Positions 1 through 7,465 are shown, numbered from the stretch's first letter. The stretch is 9,981 bases of DNA from an uncultured Mollicutes bacterium (GCA_900543055.1 UQQI01000056.1:1-9981); one strand, 5' to 3'. The notes: generated from the sequence alone by a model not told the origin. Numbers and translations are program-made.

Positions 1-68
1 CTACATAAATAATCATCGCTTATTTGTGTCTACACACACTATTTGACAATTATCCTTTTTTTATAATT
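1..68. other. Short gene-free stretch downstream of the 913-aa gene
   Basis: These 68 bases follow the stop codon of the 913-aa gene on the minus strand. I find a weak dyad (AATTAT and ATAATT separated by 9 bases) just after the stop and a small GTGT/ACAC inverted repeat near positions 26-38. Neither is followed by a T-run in the minus direction, so no convincing terminator is visible. The transcript may continue out of the window. No ORF is supported. Confidence 0.4.
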
Positions 69-2810
69 TTATTTGAAATATACATAATCTGATTCATATG
101 TAGAATCTTGATTTGCAAGTGACTCAACATATTCGTTTACTAAATCTGCATTTGAAGGTGTTGCTTCCTCTGCTGGTACTTCATATTCATAAACCCCATC
201 GTTTGAAACATCTCCACCATCTGTACTAGTAGATGGAATACTCTCCTCAGGTGTTGAAGATGAAGTGTTATCAGATGAAGAAGAACTACTATCTGATGAT
301 GTGTTGCTACTATCTTGTTGTGCATCGAACTTAGCTCCAGTTTCATTAGGGTCAGGTAGGTCTTGACCTGTTTGATCATCACTTGGACTAGTTGTAATAT
401 TTTCTACTGAATCGTCTAAGTTTCCATTACTATCTGAATATTCATCATCAAAATCTACAGTTCCATGGAAATCATTCTCATTTACCTGTTGATCATTTGA
501 TGTATTTTGATCACTATTATTTGAATTAATTGTGTCATTTGCTTTATCAATATCATCTTGTAATTGTTGATCATCTTTTTTTACTTCTTCTTCAATTTTA
601 TCAGCATTTTGGTCTTCTTCTTCTTGCATTTCTTGCCTATTTTCTTCTGCATTTTCTTCTGCATCAGACTTTGCTTGTTCATTTTCAATATCTATTTCTG
701 AATTAATTTCATTTTCTAATCTTTCTCTTTCATCGGCAGGTACTTCGTCGGCACTTACACTTTCTGTTGATTCATCTTCACTATAAGTAGTTGTTGAATC
801 TGAATAAGATGAAACTGTTTGATAAGAGTCTGTTGAGTAAGAAGTTTCTTCTAAATATTCAAGACTTCCGTCTTCTTTGAAATGCCAGTTAACTGCATCT
901 TGGAATGCTTGTAACTTAGTTAAGTCTCTGTGTTCATCATCAATAACAGCAATTCCTTTTTCTGTTAACATTTTTTCAACTGCATTTTTATATTGTTCAT
1001 ATAATGGATTTGCATTATCCTCAGTTCCACTTAAAGCTATTGTTTCGATTCTTTCAAATGTTTTTTCTGCATAATTACAAAGACCTATATCATTTAAGAA
1101 ATCTATTGATGTATCATCAAGAGTTAAGTCTTGGTCTAGGTTTTGCCACATCATTTCACCTGCTGCAATCATTGGAGCAACAGATAATTTATATGATGTA
1201 ATTGATGAATAACTATCAAAATGTGAAATTCCCTCTGTTCTTACATCTTCTGTTATAGGAAAATCTTTCTTAACTGCATCATAGAAAATTTTAATTTTAT
1301 TTAACTTATCTTGTTTTTCTGTTGCATTCTTTGCTTCTAAAAACATTGTATGATATCTATTGTAGAATTCTTTTCCTTCATCTGTAGTTATTAGGTTTGA
1401 CATATCTACTTTACTTTCGTTTGTTTCAATTACATATGCCCCCATTAATTGTAATGATGCTGATTTATACGCTCTTGTTAAATCTGTAGATCTTATATCT
1501 GCTCCATTAAAGTATGCTTGTAAGTCTTTCTTTGAATAATCATTATACGCTTGTTGTAGTGCTACCATTTCATCATAAGTTAATGCAGTTTTGATATCTT
1601 TTCCACTTTCAACATGGGAACTTGCAAAGTCGCCATTATATGCAGTCACAACGCTTCCTAATTTTTTCATTGCATTTTTTTGTGGCTTGCTATCAGTTAC
1701 TTGAAGTAATTGATCATAAGAGTAGTTATCATAGTAACTATTGTCTCCTTGTACTAATACTCCAAAATCATCACTCTTACTTTCATCATCATTTGTTGAT
1801 TCTGTTGCTATATTACTATTTAACATCTGACCATCTTTAGTGTTATGAGCTGCGCAAGAGAATATTCCTGCTGCAGTTGCTAGAGCAATAACTCCTATAG
1901 TAATTCTTTTTACAATTTTGTTCTTTTTAAATTTATCAATTAATTTTTTAAAAAATCCTTTTTCTTCTTCGTCATCTCCAATGTTTTCTCCAAGTTCGTC
2001 TTCTAAATCATCGTTTGATGCTGGAGTAGCATTGTCGTTATCATTTTCTTCATTGTTATCATTTTCTTCATCAATGTCATCAATGTCATCAATATCATCA
2101 ATGTCATCAATATCATCACTATTATCTTCTGCATCTGCATCATTATTATCTTCATGTGATGCATCGTCATTTGTATCTGTTGACACTGGTTGTTCTTGGT
2201 CTGTCTCATTTTGACTTCTAGGTGTTATCGGAGGAATATTTCTTGTTTCTATGTTGTCCCTATTATTTTCTACTTCCTCATCACTTATAAAGTCATCTGG
2301 TAATTCATCATCTGATGGTGTTTGAACATTATCATTTTCATCAGTATGTGGCATTTCAGTTTCGCCATATTCATATTCATCTGTATCATAGTTATCAGGT
2401 GTTACAATTGGTATTTCTTGCTCTGGTCGATTTGGTACAATGATTGGATCATTGCTATCATTCATATTTTCTTCTTGATTTTCAACAACTGGTGTTTGTT
2501 TTCTTTTTTGATATACAGCAGGTGCTTGATTATTTTCTAAAGAATCTTCAGCATTTTTAACGAAAAATTCACTAAATCTTCTCTCAAATTCTTTTCCACT
2601 CATAACATGAACTATATCCTTGTTAATCATTTCTTTAAATGCATCTTTTGATGTAATATTTTTTTCTGCAACTATTTCTTCACAAGCATCTATACCTTCT
2701 TCATAGGATACTTGTGCTACTGTTCCATCATCATAAAATATGCAAGCTTGTTTTTGTTTTCCTTCTTCATTAAAATATTTATAAAATACTATATTAACTA
2801 TTTTTTTCAT
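69..2810 (-). CDS. Large acidic single-pass membrane protein with a predicted helical outer domain (913 aa, unrecognised family)
   Basis: I do not recognise a named family. Visible layout: residues 1-85 look globular; 86-284 are an acidic Asp/Glu/Asn-rich linker containing five DDI triplets (232-246); 285-302 form a Lys-rich patch (FFKKLIDKFKKNK); 303-321 form one hydrophobic helix. Residues 322-650 look globular and mostly helical; 651-913 are again acidic and low complexity, with a Glu/Gln-rich coiled-coil-like section (690-760) and a Ser run (about 838-852). The Lys patch before the helix predicts N-terminus inside and C-terminus outside. There is no cleavable signal peptide, LPXTG motif or cell-wall repeat. 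The start is supported by a G-rich ribosome site 8 bases upstream. The gene lies 12 bases after the 557-aa gene and is probably co-transcribed with it. Possible roles are envelope-spanning scaffold or surface sensor; both are inference. Gene call is secure, function unknown. Confidence 0.93.
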   Translation of the reverse strand: MKKIVNIVFYKYFNEEGKQKQACIFYDDGTVAQVSYEEGIDACEEIVAEKNITSKDAFKEMINKDIVHVMSGKEFERRFSEFFVKNAEDSLENNQAPAVYQKRKQTPVVENQEENMNDSNDPIIVPNRPEQEIPIVTPDNYDTDEYEYGETEMPHTDENDNVQTPSDDELPDDFISDEEVENNRDNIETRNIPPITPRSQNETDQEQPVSTDTNDDASHEDNNDADAEDNSDDIDDIDDIDDIDDIDEENDNNEENDNDNATPASNDDLEDELGENIGDDEEEKGFFKKLIDKFKKNKIVKRITIGVIALATAAGIFSCAAHNTKDGQMLNSNIATESTNDDESKSDDFGVLVQGDNSYYDNYSYDQLLQVTDSKPQKNAMKKLGSVVTAYNGDFASSHVESGKDIKTALTYDEMVALQQAYNDYSKKDLQAYFNGADIRSTDLTRAYKSASLQLMGAYVIETNESKVDMSNLITTDEGKEFYNRYHTMFLEAKNATEKQDKLNKIKIFYDAVKKDFPITEDVRTEGISHFDSYSSITSYKLSVAPMIAAGEMMWQNLDQDLTLDDTSIDFLNDIGLCNYAEKTFERIETIALSGTEDNANPLYEQYKNAVEKMLTEKGIAVIDDEHRDLTKLQAFQDAVNWHFKEDGSLEYLEETSYSTDSYQTVSSYSDSTTTYSEDESTESVSADEVPADERERLENEINSEIDIENEQAKSDAEENAEENRQEMQEEEDQNADKIEEEVKKDDQQLQDDIDKANDTINSNNSDQNTSNDQQVNENDFHGTVDFDDEYSDSNGNLDDSVENITTSPSDDQTGQDLPDPNETGAKFDAQQDSSNTSSDSSSSSSDNTSSSTPEESIPSTSTDGGDVSNDGVYEYEVPAEEATPSNADLVNEYVESLANQDSTYESDYVYFK
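2073..2117 (-). repeat. Five tandem 9-bp units encoding Asp-Asp-Ile
   Basis: On the plus strand the unit alternates between tcatcaatg and tcatcaata. It encodes DDI x5 at residues 232-246 of the 913-aa protein, in the acidic cytoplasmic linker. Because the unit is a multiple of three, copy-number change by slippage would alter linker length without breaking the frame. Confidence 0.9.
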
Positions 2811-2818
2811 TTTAAAAT

Positions 2819-2824
2819 CCCCCT
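2819..2824 (-). promoter_or_regulatory. G-run ribosome binding site (AGGGGG) of the 913-aa gene
   Basis: AGGGGG stands 8 bases before the ATG at 2810. Its first bases come from the TAG stop codon of the upstream 557-aa gene (TAGGGGG), so stop and ribosome site overlap, which suggests coupled translation. AGGGGG can pair with the usual anti-SD using one G-U wobble. Confidence 0.7.
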
Positions 2825-4496
2825 ATTTTAATTTTTTTCTTCCAGTATATGTCCAACCTGCATTTAATAGTGTTTTATCATCGTATGAACTCCACTTAGT
2901 TTGTGTTGAAGAACTATTTGTTAATTTTCTTGTTTTTGTACTCTTGTAACATACTGTTCCATATAATTTTTCTGTTCTTGTTGCTTTTTCTGTTACTGTT
3001 ACTGTTCCATATATTGGTATCGTCTTGTAACTATAACCTCCACAACTTGCTTCATAACTTGTTGATGTTGAAGATGATGTTGAACTTGATGAAGATGATG
3101 AAGTAGTTCCTGGTGTTGTTGAACTTGATACACTTGATAAGCCACCAGTATATGTATATTTATCATAATAATAGTTAGGTAATGTTGTACATGTTTCTGC
3201 ACAGTAACTGTAATCTGCACCAACAAATTTATAACTTGTTCCAGCACTATCTCTTGGTGGATTACTATAACTTCCACGTCCTACGTATTTCCAACTTCCT
3301 ACTGTGTGAGCCGTAGTATTAGTAATTGTATTTACTGTTGTGTACGTTGTTGTAGTTGTTGTCGCATATAAAGTATGATTTACTCTTACGTAGTTAAAGT
3401 TGTTACATGACTTTTCAGTATAAGAACCTGTTTGTCTTACTTCTTTCCTTTGTTTTGCATATGTTTTTTGATATGTTCCAATTTGTTCTTTTCTCTTGTA
3501 CATTTGTAGTTTATACAAACAATTCTCGCTACTATCACTACAATTTACTTCTTGAGTAGAACAACTTGTTTTTGACCAACTTGACCAACTTGTCCATGCT
3601 GAGAACTTAGCAGATGTTGTCTTTTTATACTCATAGATATACTTAGGTTGATATGATGGTGTTGGAGAAGGAGTCTCATCGTTATCACATTCTTTTCCTG
3701 TACATGGTTTATCACTTGGTTTTGGAGTGCTGCAATTGTCTCCTTTGCAATTATCATCTGATGGTTTATTGCAGTTATCACCTTTACAATCATTGTCTGA
3801 TGGTTTATTACAGTTATCACCTTTGCAATTATCATCTGATGGTTTATTACAATTATCTCCTTTACAACTTGTATCACTTGATGGCTTACTACTAGCTGGT
3901 GGGTAGTATACTCCATCCTTAATACTTCCTTTTATTGGTACTGTTGGATTTACTTTTCCACCTTTTATTGGTACTGATGAAGATGTATTCGTTGTTTTTT
4001 TCTCACATATATATGAATCACAATATGTGTAGCATCCTAAGTGTACTAATATATAATCTTCTTTTTCACTATCTTTTAGATTAACTTTTAATAGATATTC
4101 ATCATCTAACTTAGTTATTTTTACATAACTACCTTCTACATCACAGGCTTTATTATTTTTATCTATTAATGCAACTATAATTTTTTTACCAATCATATCA
4201 CTTAAAGTCATTGTTTCGGATTGTCCAACCTCTTTTGGCAATCTTTCATCTGTGTAATATGAAATAGCCGCAGCTTTCATTTTTTCTAGATTATCAGAAA
4301 AGATTTGAGATGTAAGTGCCTCAATTCCTGATGTATCACATGTTCCTGTTGTTGAACATTCTCTCGTTTCAATTGTTGGTGATGTAAACTTTGGTAATAG
4401 CCATATTAATAAGAAAACAAATATAACTACTAAAATAAGTTTTATTGCAAAACTTCTAATTGGAAAGCCTTTGCTTTCATATTCTTCCGTATACAT
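2823..4496 (-). CDS. Cysteine-rich, Ser/Thr-rich surface protein with N-terminal membrane anchor (557 aa)
   Basis: No named family is recognised. Residues 14-36 are one hydrophobic helix after a short N-terminus, predicting a signal-anchored protein with the rest outside. Residues 56-165 look like a compact domain starting with a helix (SDNLEKMKAAAISYYTDERL) and ending in Cys155, Cys159 and Cys164. A Ser/Pro linker leads to a Cys repeat array (211-275) built on CKGDNC. Residues 298-326 hold WTSWSSW followed by Cys312, Cys319 and Cys326, reminiscent of a thrombospondin type-1 start. The remainder is Tyr/Thr/Ser-rich, with a Thr run (about 379-398) and a Ser run (about 453-480), then a short Trp/Tyr segment near the C-terminus. 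I count 24 cysteines, an even number, almost all in the predicted outer part, so disulfides are likely. It is first in a two-gene unit with the 913-aa protein, behind a strong promoter. Role inferred as surface adhesin or scaffold. Confidence 0.93.
   Translation of the reverse strand: MYTEEYESKGFPIRSFAIKLILVVIFVFLLIWLLPKFTSPTIETRECSTTGTCDTSGIEALTSQIFSDNLEKMKAAAISYYTDERLPKEVGQSETMTLSDMIGKKIIVALIDKNNKACDVEGSYVKITKLDDEYLLKVNLKDSEKEDYILVHLGCYTYCDSYICEKKTTNTSSSVPIKGGKVNPTVPIKGSIKDGVYYPPASSKPSSDTSCKGDNCNKPSDDNCKGDNCNKPSDNDCKGDNCNKPSDDNCKGDNCSTPKPSDKPCTGKECDNDETPSPTPSYQPKYIYEYKKTTSAKFSAWTSWSSWSKTSCSTQEVNCSDSSENCLYKLQMYKRKEQIGTYQKTYAKQRKEVRQTGSYTEKSCNNFNYVRVNHTLYATTTTTTYTTVNTITNTTAHTVGSWKYVGRGSYSNPPRDSAGTSYKFVGADYSYCAETCTTLPNYYYDKYTYTGGLSSVSSSTTPGTTSSSSSSSTSSSTSTSYEASCGGYSYKTIPIYGTVTVTEKATRTEKLYGTVCYKSTKTRKLTNSSSTQTKWSSYDDKTLLNAGWTYTGRKKLK
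3672..3866 (-). repeat. 39-bp tandem repeats encoding a CxxxxC array
   Basis: Units of 13 residues begin at Cys211, Cys224, Cys237 and Cys250 (consensus CKGDNCNKPSDDN), followed by a degenerate fifth at Cys265 (CTGKEC). Ten cysteines fall in this array. The DNA of the central units is nearly identical, with differences such as DDN versus DND, suggesting fairly recent duplication. The Asp/Asn-rich pattern around paired Cys could bind calcium or form a chain of small disulfide loops; that is inference. Confidence 0.92.
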
Positions 4497-4504
4497 TATA
4501 GATT

Positions 4505-4510
4505 CCCCCC
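4505..4510 (-). promoter_or_regulatory. GGGGGG ribosome binding site of the 557-aa gene
   Basis: Six consecutive G (AGGGGGG on the minus strand) stand 8 bases before the ATG at 4496. Spacing is the same as for the next gene in the operon, which also uses a G-run. The other genes in the window use GAGG/AGGAGG-type sites. Confidence 0.7.
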
Positions 4511-4514
4511 TGTC

Positions 4515-4536
4515 ACGTTATTGCATATAATAACAC
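4515..4536. repeat. Dyad symmetry over the -10 box of the surface-protein promoter
   Basis: The arms GTTATT and AATAAC are perfect over 6 bp with a 6-base centre, extendable to 8 pairs with two G-U pairs. The dyad overlaps the -10 element (4527-4532) and runs into the predicted transcript start. No T-run follows on the minus strand, so it is not a normal terminator for the Smr gene. It could be an operator or chance in AT-rich DNA. Confidence 0.45.
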
Positions 4537-4555
4537 AAAATCCCTTATTTGTCAA
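4527..4555 (-). promoter_or_regulatory. Consensus sigma-A promoter for the surface-protein operon
   Basis: The minus strand carries TTGACA (4555-4550), a 17-base spacer, and TATTAT (4532-4527) preceded by TGT, i.e. an extended -10. The predicted transcript start near 4520 leaves a leader of about 24 bases before the ATG at 4496. The -35 box lies inside the last codons of the Smr gene (GTT GAC AAA TAA), so the two units are packed tightly. It is the best promoter match in the window. Confidence 0.85.
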
Positions 4556-4811
4556 CGGATTTTTTTAGTCTGACAACTGTTGCACCAGCGTTAAAATTGT
4601 CTATTTTAAATTCTTCAACAAGCTTATTCTTTCTTAATGTATCTTGAGTTGTTTTCCTTATTATTCCAGTACCATTTCCATGAACTATTACAACCACCTC
4701 ATCTCTCATCTTATAGTGATCTGCTATAAAATCATTTATAAGAATTCTTGCATAATCCCTATCAATTCCGTGTAAGTCAAGTTCTGGTCTATTACTATAT
4801 AAGTTCATCAT
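4545..4811 (-). CDS. Stand-alone Smr-domain protein (88 aa)
   Basis: The whole protein is one Smr domain, the module found at the C-terminus of MutS2 and in small stand-alone proteins. The two diagnostic motifs are present: LDLHG at residues 11-15 and HGNGTG at 44-49, followed by the usual helix and a closing AGATVVRLK strand. Smr domains bind and in several cases nick DNA or RNA; no MutS ATPase part is present or missing nearby, so this is a complete small form, not a truncated MutS2. The gene overlaps the end of the PfkB kinase by 17 bases, suggesting translational coupling. Two adjacent ATG codons (4811, 4808) could serve as start; GGAAGAAG lies about 9 bases upstream, inside the kinase gene. 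The actual substrate is not evident. Confidence 0.9.
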   Translation of the reverse strand: MMNLYSNRPELDLHGIDRDYARILINDFIADHYKMRDEVVVIVHGNGTGIIRKTTQDTLRKNKLVEEFKIDNFNAGATVVRLKKSVDK

Positions 4812-5691
4812 AGTTTAACACTTCTTCCAAATCTGGTATTGAATATCTAGAACCTATTCTAGTTACTGATATTGCACTTGTTATTGATGAATATCTTATT
4901 GATGTTTCAAGATCATACCCTATTCCTAAGAAATAAGTGATTGCTCCATGAAAAATATCTCCTGCTCCAGTTGAATCTTTAGCAACAACTTTAATACTTG
5001 GAATAATTTTATATTTACCATTTATTTCAGTAAAACTTCCAGCTGCTTCTAATGTAATTATTACTGTATTTTTAAAATAAGACTTTAATTTTTCATATAT
5101 TTCAATTAATAAATCTTTGTTATTTATATCAATTGTTTTACCACTAAATTTTTCTGCGAATTCTTTTGAACATACTAAATATTTTACTTTTTTTCCTAGC
5201 CTTTTGGTATCTTCATTTAGTCTTCCTGCATCTATTATACTTATAGCATCTTTATTATTATCTAATACTTCGTCTGCTGTCTCTGGATGTTCTCCATCTA
5301 CTAGTATTAAGTCAGCTTTTTCTGGTACTCTTTGATTTAATTTTCTTATTGGATCTTTTTTAGATGTAATTATAGTACGTGAACCATTACTCATATTTGC
5401 AATTATAAAACTACTAGATGTTTGATGATTTTCTTTTACTTCTAAATATTTTGTATTAGCCCCTATTTTTTCAAAGTCCTCAATAATCTTAGTTCCATAA
5501 TAATCATCTCCTATTACAGAACAAATTGTTGTATCAATTCCCCACTTTGCTAATAAATATGCTCCGTTTGATGCTGGACCTCCGCCGCACTCTATATGAT
5601 TTTCAATTCTATACTTTATATTTTCTGTTGGGTACTCATTCATTGGTAGTGTTGTATCATATGTTGAATGCCCTACACATATTGCTTTCAT
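4795..5691 (-). CDS. PfkB/ribokinase-family carbohydrate or nucleoside kinase (298 aa)
   Basis: This is a cytoplasmic ATP-dependent kinase of the PfkB family, which phosphorylates sugars or nucleosides. The N-terminal family signature is visible as GGGPASNGA at residues 36-44, and the C-terminal one as DSTGAGDIFHGA at 239-250. That second motif holds the anion-hole glycines and the catalytic base Asp245. The segment VIITLEAAGS (210-219) matches the strand usually read as VTLGxxG, here without that glycine. Length (298) is typical. The start has an AGAGG ribosome site 9 bases upstream and a TATAAT-like box before it. It is first gene of a unit with the overlapping Smr gene. The substrate cannot be told from sequence: ribose, fructose-type sugars and nucleosides are all possible. 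Confidence 0.93.
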   Translation of the reverse strand: MKAICVGHSTYDTTLPMNEYPTENIKYRIENHIECGGGPASNGAYLLAKWGIDTTICSVIGDDYYGTKIIEDFEKIGANTKYLEVKENHQTSSSFIIANMSNGSRTIITSKKDPIRKLNQRVPEKADLILVDGEHPETADEVLDNNKDAISIIDAGRLNEDTKRLGKKVKYLVCSKEFAEKFSGKTIDINNKDLLIEIYEKLKSYFKNTVIITLEAAGSFTEINGKYKIIPSIKVVAKDSTGAGDIFHGAITYFLGIGYDLETSIRYSSITSAISVTRIGSRYSIPDLEEVLNYDELI

Positions 5692-5717
5692 TAACTCACA
5701 TCCTCTTTCTATATATA

Positions 5718-5723
5718 ATTATA
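5718..5723 (-). promoter_or_regulatory. Candidate -10 box for the kinase-Smr unit
   Basis: TATAAT on the minus strand lies 26 bases before the kinase ATG and just after the terminator of the upstream glycosyltransferase. No good -35 match exists at 16-18 bases upstream because that space is the T-run of the terminator. The box alone is a perfect match, but such hexamers are common in AT-rich DNA. Confidence 0.5.
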
Positions 5724-5733
5724 GCAGATTAAT

Positions 5734-5760
5734 AAAAAAAAAGATATTTAAACAAATACC
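5734..5760 (-). terminator. Intrinsic terminator of the GT39 gene
   Basis: Two bases after the stop codon the minus strand reads GGTATTT, a GTTT loop, AAATATC, then nine T. The stem has 7 pairs with one G-U and can lengthen by pairing upstream A with the T-run. This separates the glycosyltransferase transcript from the kinase-Smr unit. Confidence 0.8.
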
Positions 5761-5762
5761 TT

Positions 5763-7415
5763 TTAAAATATCCAACTAGAAAATAATCTCAAATTATTTA
5801 TATAATCAATTGATACTTCAGTTCCAGATACTACTGGATAATATATAATGAAAAATAATATTACAAAAATCATATATGTTGGAATCAAATAATTAGTTTT
5901 ATATTTTTCTTCTATATCACTAAATAGTTTTACTATACTTAGCATCATAAATGGTAAAACTGGGAAGAAATGATATAGAAACATTACCCTTCCAATAAAC
6001 GCATATGGTAACCATAAAGACATTATTGTTATTAATAAAAATATAGATGCTTTATTTCTTTTTATAAATGCACTAACTAATACATATAACATTCCAATTA
6101 TTCCTATCCACCATATAACAATATTACCAATACCTGTTATCGTTTCTTTAGTTGCATTGTCATACTTTTCTTGATGATACCAAACTGGTTTATAAGATAT
6201 TGGCCAAGAATACCATTTTGATGAAAATGGATGAGTTGCCTCTAATTTTGAATGATAATTGTACATGTCTTGTTGTTGTTTTACAATGTTTTCTAAGTTA
6301 TTTGTGTAATTTAGTTTGTTATTTGGAAATAGTAAATATAGACTACAATATATTATTAACGGAATTATTACAAAAAATGAAGTTCCTTGAATTATTGTTT
6401 TGAAATTTATTTTTTTCTTTTTAAACAAATTAATAAAGAAAATTATTGCTAGTGCAAGACCTCCATAAAATCCTGTCCATTTTACACAAATTGATAGTCC
6501 AAAAAATATTCCTGATAATAGTAAATCTTTTGATTTATCATTTTTTACATATTTAATCATAAAAAATGATGCTAATAAGATAAATAGTACTAAATGACTG
6601 TCTACTGTTCCCATTCTTGTTTGAGCAAAATGAAATGTATCAAACATCATAAGAAGTGCTGAAAAGATAGCATATTTTCTTTTTTTAAATAGTTCTTTTC
6701 CATAGAGATACATAACAATAATTAGTAATATTCCTGAAATATTTCCCATTAATCGATAGTTAAATGGAGACATATTTTTTGTTATATATATAGGTATAGC
6801 CTGGATTAGTTTTCCAAGAGGTGGATGTGTCCACTCATACGTGTCTATTCCATTTACGTATTCATAAGCTGTTCTTGCAAAATATATTTCATCAAAGTAC
6901 GATGAGTTCATATGACTTATTTTTTGAGGAATAGTTTTTTGTTCATCCGTTAATGAAGTTACTTTTTTATTTTTATATAAAACTTCATCTATTTTTATTT
7001 TTTCTTTTTTATTGTTATAAAAAGCAACTTCTCCAATTGATGAATCATCTAAAAATAACAATTTTATATATTTACCTTTGGATAATATTTTTTCACTTTG
7101 CCATGAAAAAGCACCTTTTCCTTCATAATCATTAATATATTTGTAATTTTTTCCATCTAAAGAAGTATATATTTGATACTTTGCATTTTCATTTCCATTA
7201 AATATTTTCATTCTTATAATGTCATCTGCTTGTTTTAATTTTATTACTACTTGATTTGTAGATTCTGTCTTAAAAAAAGTGTTTGGACTTATTGTATTTC
7301 CTAGATTTATAAATGAAATTATTGTATAAATTAATACTATAAATATAAGTATTAGATAGTCCTTTATATTTAATTTGTTATTATCTTCATTTAAAATTTC
7401 TTTTATTTTTTTCAT
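5763..7415 (-). CDS. GT39/PMT-family protein O-mannosyltransferase-type membrane glycosyltransferase (550 aa)
   Basis: This family moves a sugar (mannose in characterised members) from a polyprenyl phosphate to Ser/Thr of exported proteins. Family marks: the acidic pair Asp175-Glu176 in FDEIYFARTAYEY, THPPLGK (196-202), RMGTVDSHL (267-275), HPFSSKWYSWPI (395-406) and YHFFPVLPF (481-489). Many hydrophobic helices are present: about 20-38, then a series from about 222 to 350, and others to 528. Odd feature: about 135 residues lie between the first helix and the catalytic Asp-Glu. Part of this (about 45-140) reads as a beta-rich discoidin/F5-8C-like domain (YTSLDGKNY, YIKLLFLD, EVAFYN). The start has AAAAGAGG 5 bases upstream. 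It forms a single-gene unit, with promoter at 7438-7465 and terminator at 5734-5760. Substrate proteins and sugar are not proven; the neighbouring Ser/Thr-rich surface proteins are candidates. Confidence 0.93.
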   Translation of the reverse strand: MKKIKEILNEDNNKLNIKDYLILIFIVLIYTIISFINLGNTISPNTFFKTESTNQVVIKLKQADDIIRMKIFNGNENAKYQIYTSLDGKNYKYINDYEGKGAFSWQSEKILSKGKYIKLLFLDDSSIGEVAFYNNKKEKIKIDEVLYKNKKVTSLTDEQKTIPQKISHMNSSYFDEIYFARTAYEYVNGIDTYEWTHPPLGKLIQAIPIYITKNMSPFNYRLMGNISGILLIIVMYLYGKELFKKRKYAIFSALLMMFDTFHFAQTRMGTVDSHLVLFILLASFFMIKYVKNDKSKDLLLSGIFFGLSICVKWTGFYGGLALAIIFFINLFKKKKINFKTIIQGTSFFVIIPLIIYCSLYLLFPNNKLNYTNNLENIVKQQQDMYNYHSKLEATHPFSSKWYSWPISYKPVWYHQEKYDNATKETITGIGNIVIWWIGIIGMLYVLVSAFIKRNKASIFLLITIMSLWLPYAFIGRVMFLYHFFPVLPFMMLSIVKLFSDIEEKYKTNYLIPTYMIFVILFFIIYYPVVSGTEVSIDYINNLRLFSSWIF

Positions 7416-7437
7416 AGAAACCTCTTTTTTATTTGTT

Positions 7438-7465
7438 TTTATAAAACTAAAAATACTACTAACAA
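7438..7465 (-). promoter_or_regulatory. Candidate promoter of the GT39 gene
   Basis: The minus strand has TTGTTA (7465-7460), a 16-base spacer and TATAAA (7443-7438), about 23 bases before the ATG at 7415. It overlaps the terminator of the upstream operon, a compact arrangement also seen at 5718-5760. Confidence 0.5.

Noticed and set aside
1918..2214. Plus-strand ORF of 98 codons rich in Ser/Met
   Set aside because: It is the antisense reading of the acidic Asp/Glu repeat region of the 913-aa gene and has no independent support.
3672..3866. CRISPR-like array of 39-bp repeats
   Set aside because: The repeats are directly tandem with no spacers and encode an in-frame protein repeat.
4387..4496. 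Type IV prepilin-like N-terminus (KGF followed by a hydrophobic helix) in the 557-aa protein
   Set aside because: The residue that should be Glu5 is Ser, Pro and Arg interrupt the start of the helix, and no pilin peptidase or assembly genes are nearby. An ordinary signal anchor explains it.
4515..4536. Terminator for the kinase-Smr unit
   Set aside because: The hairpin is weak and has no T-run after it on the minus strand; it coincides with the next promoter.
4545..4811. Truncated MutS2 gene
   Set aside because: The upstream frame is an intact PfkB kinase, and the Smr domain has its own ATG, ribosome site and full domain length.
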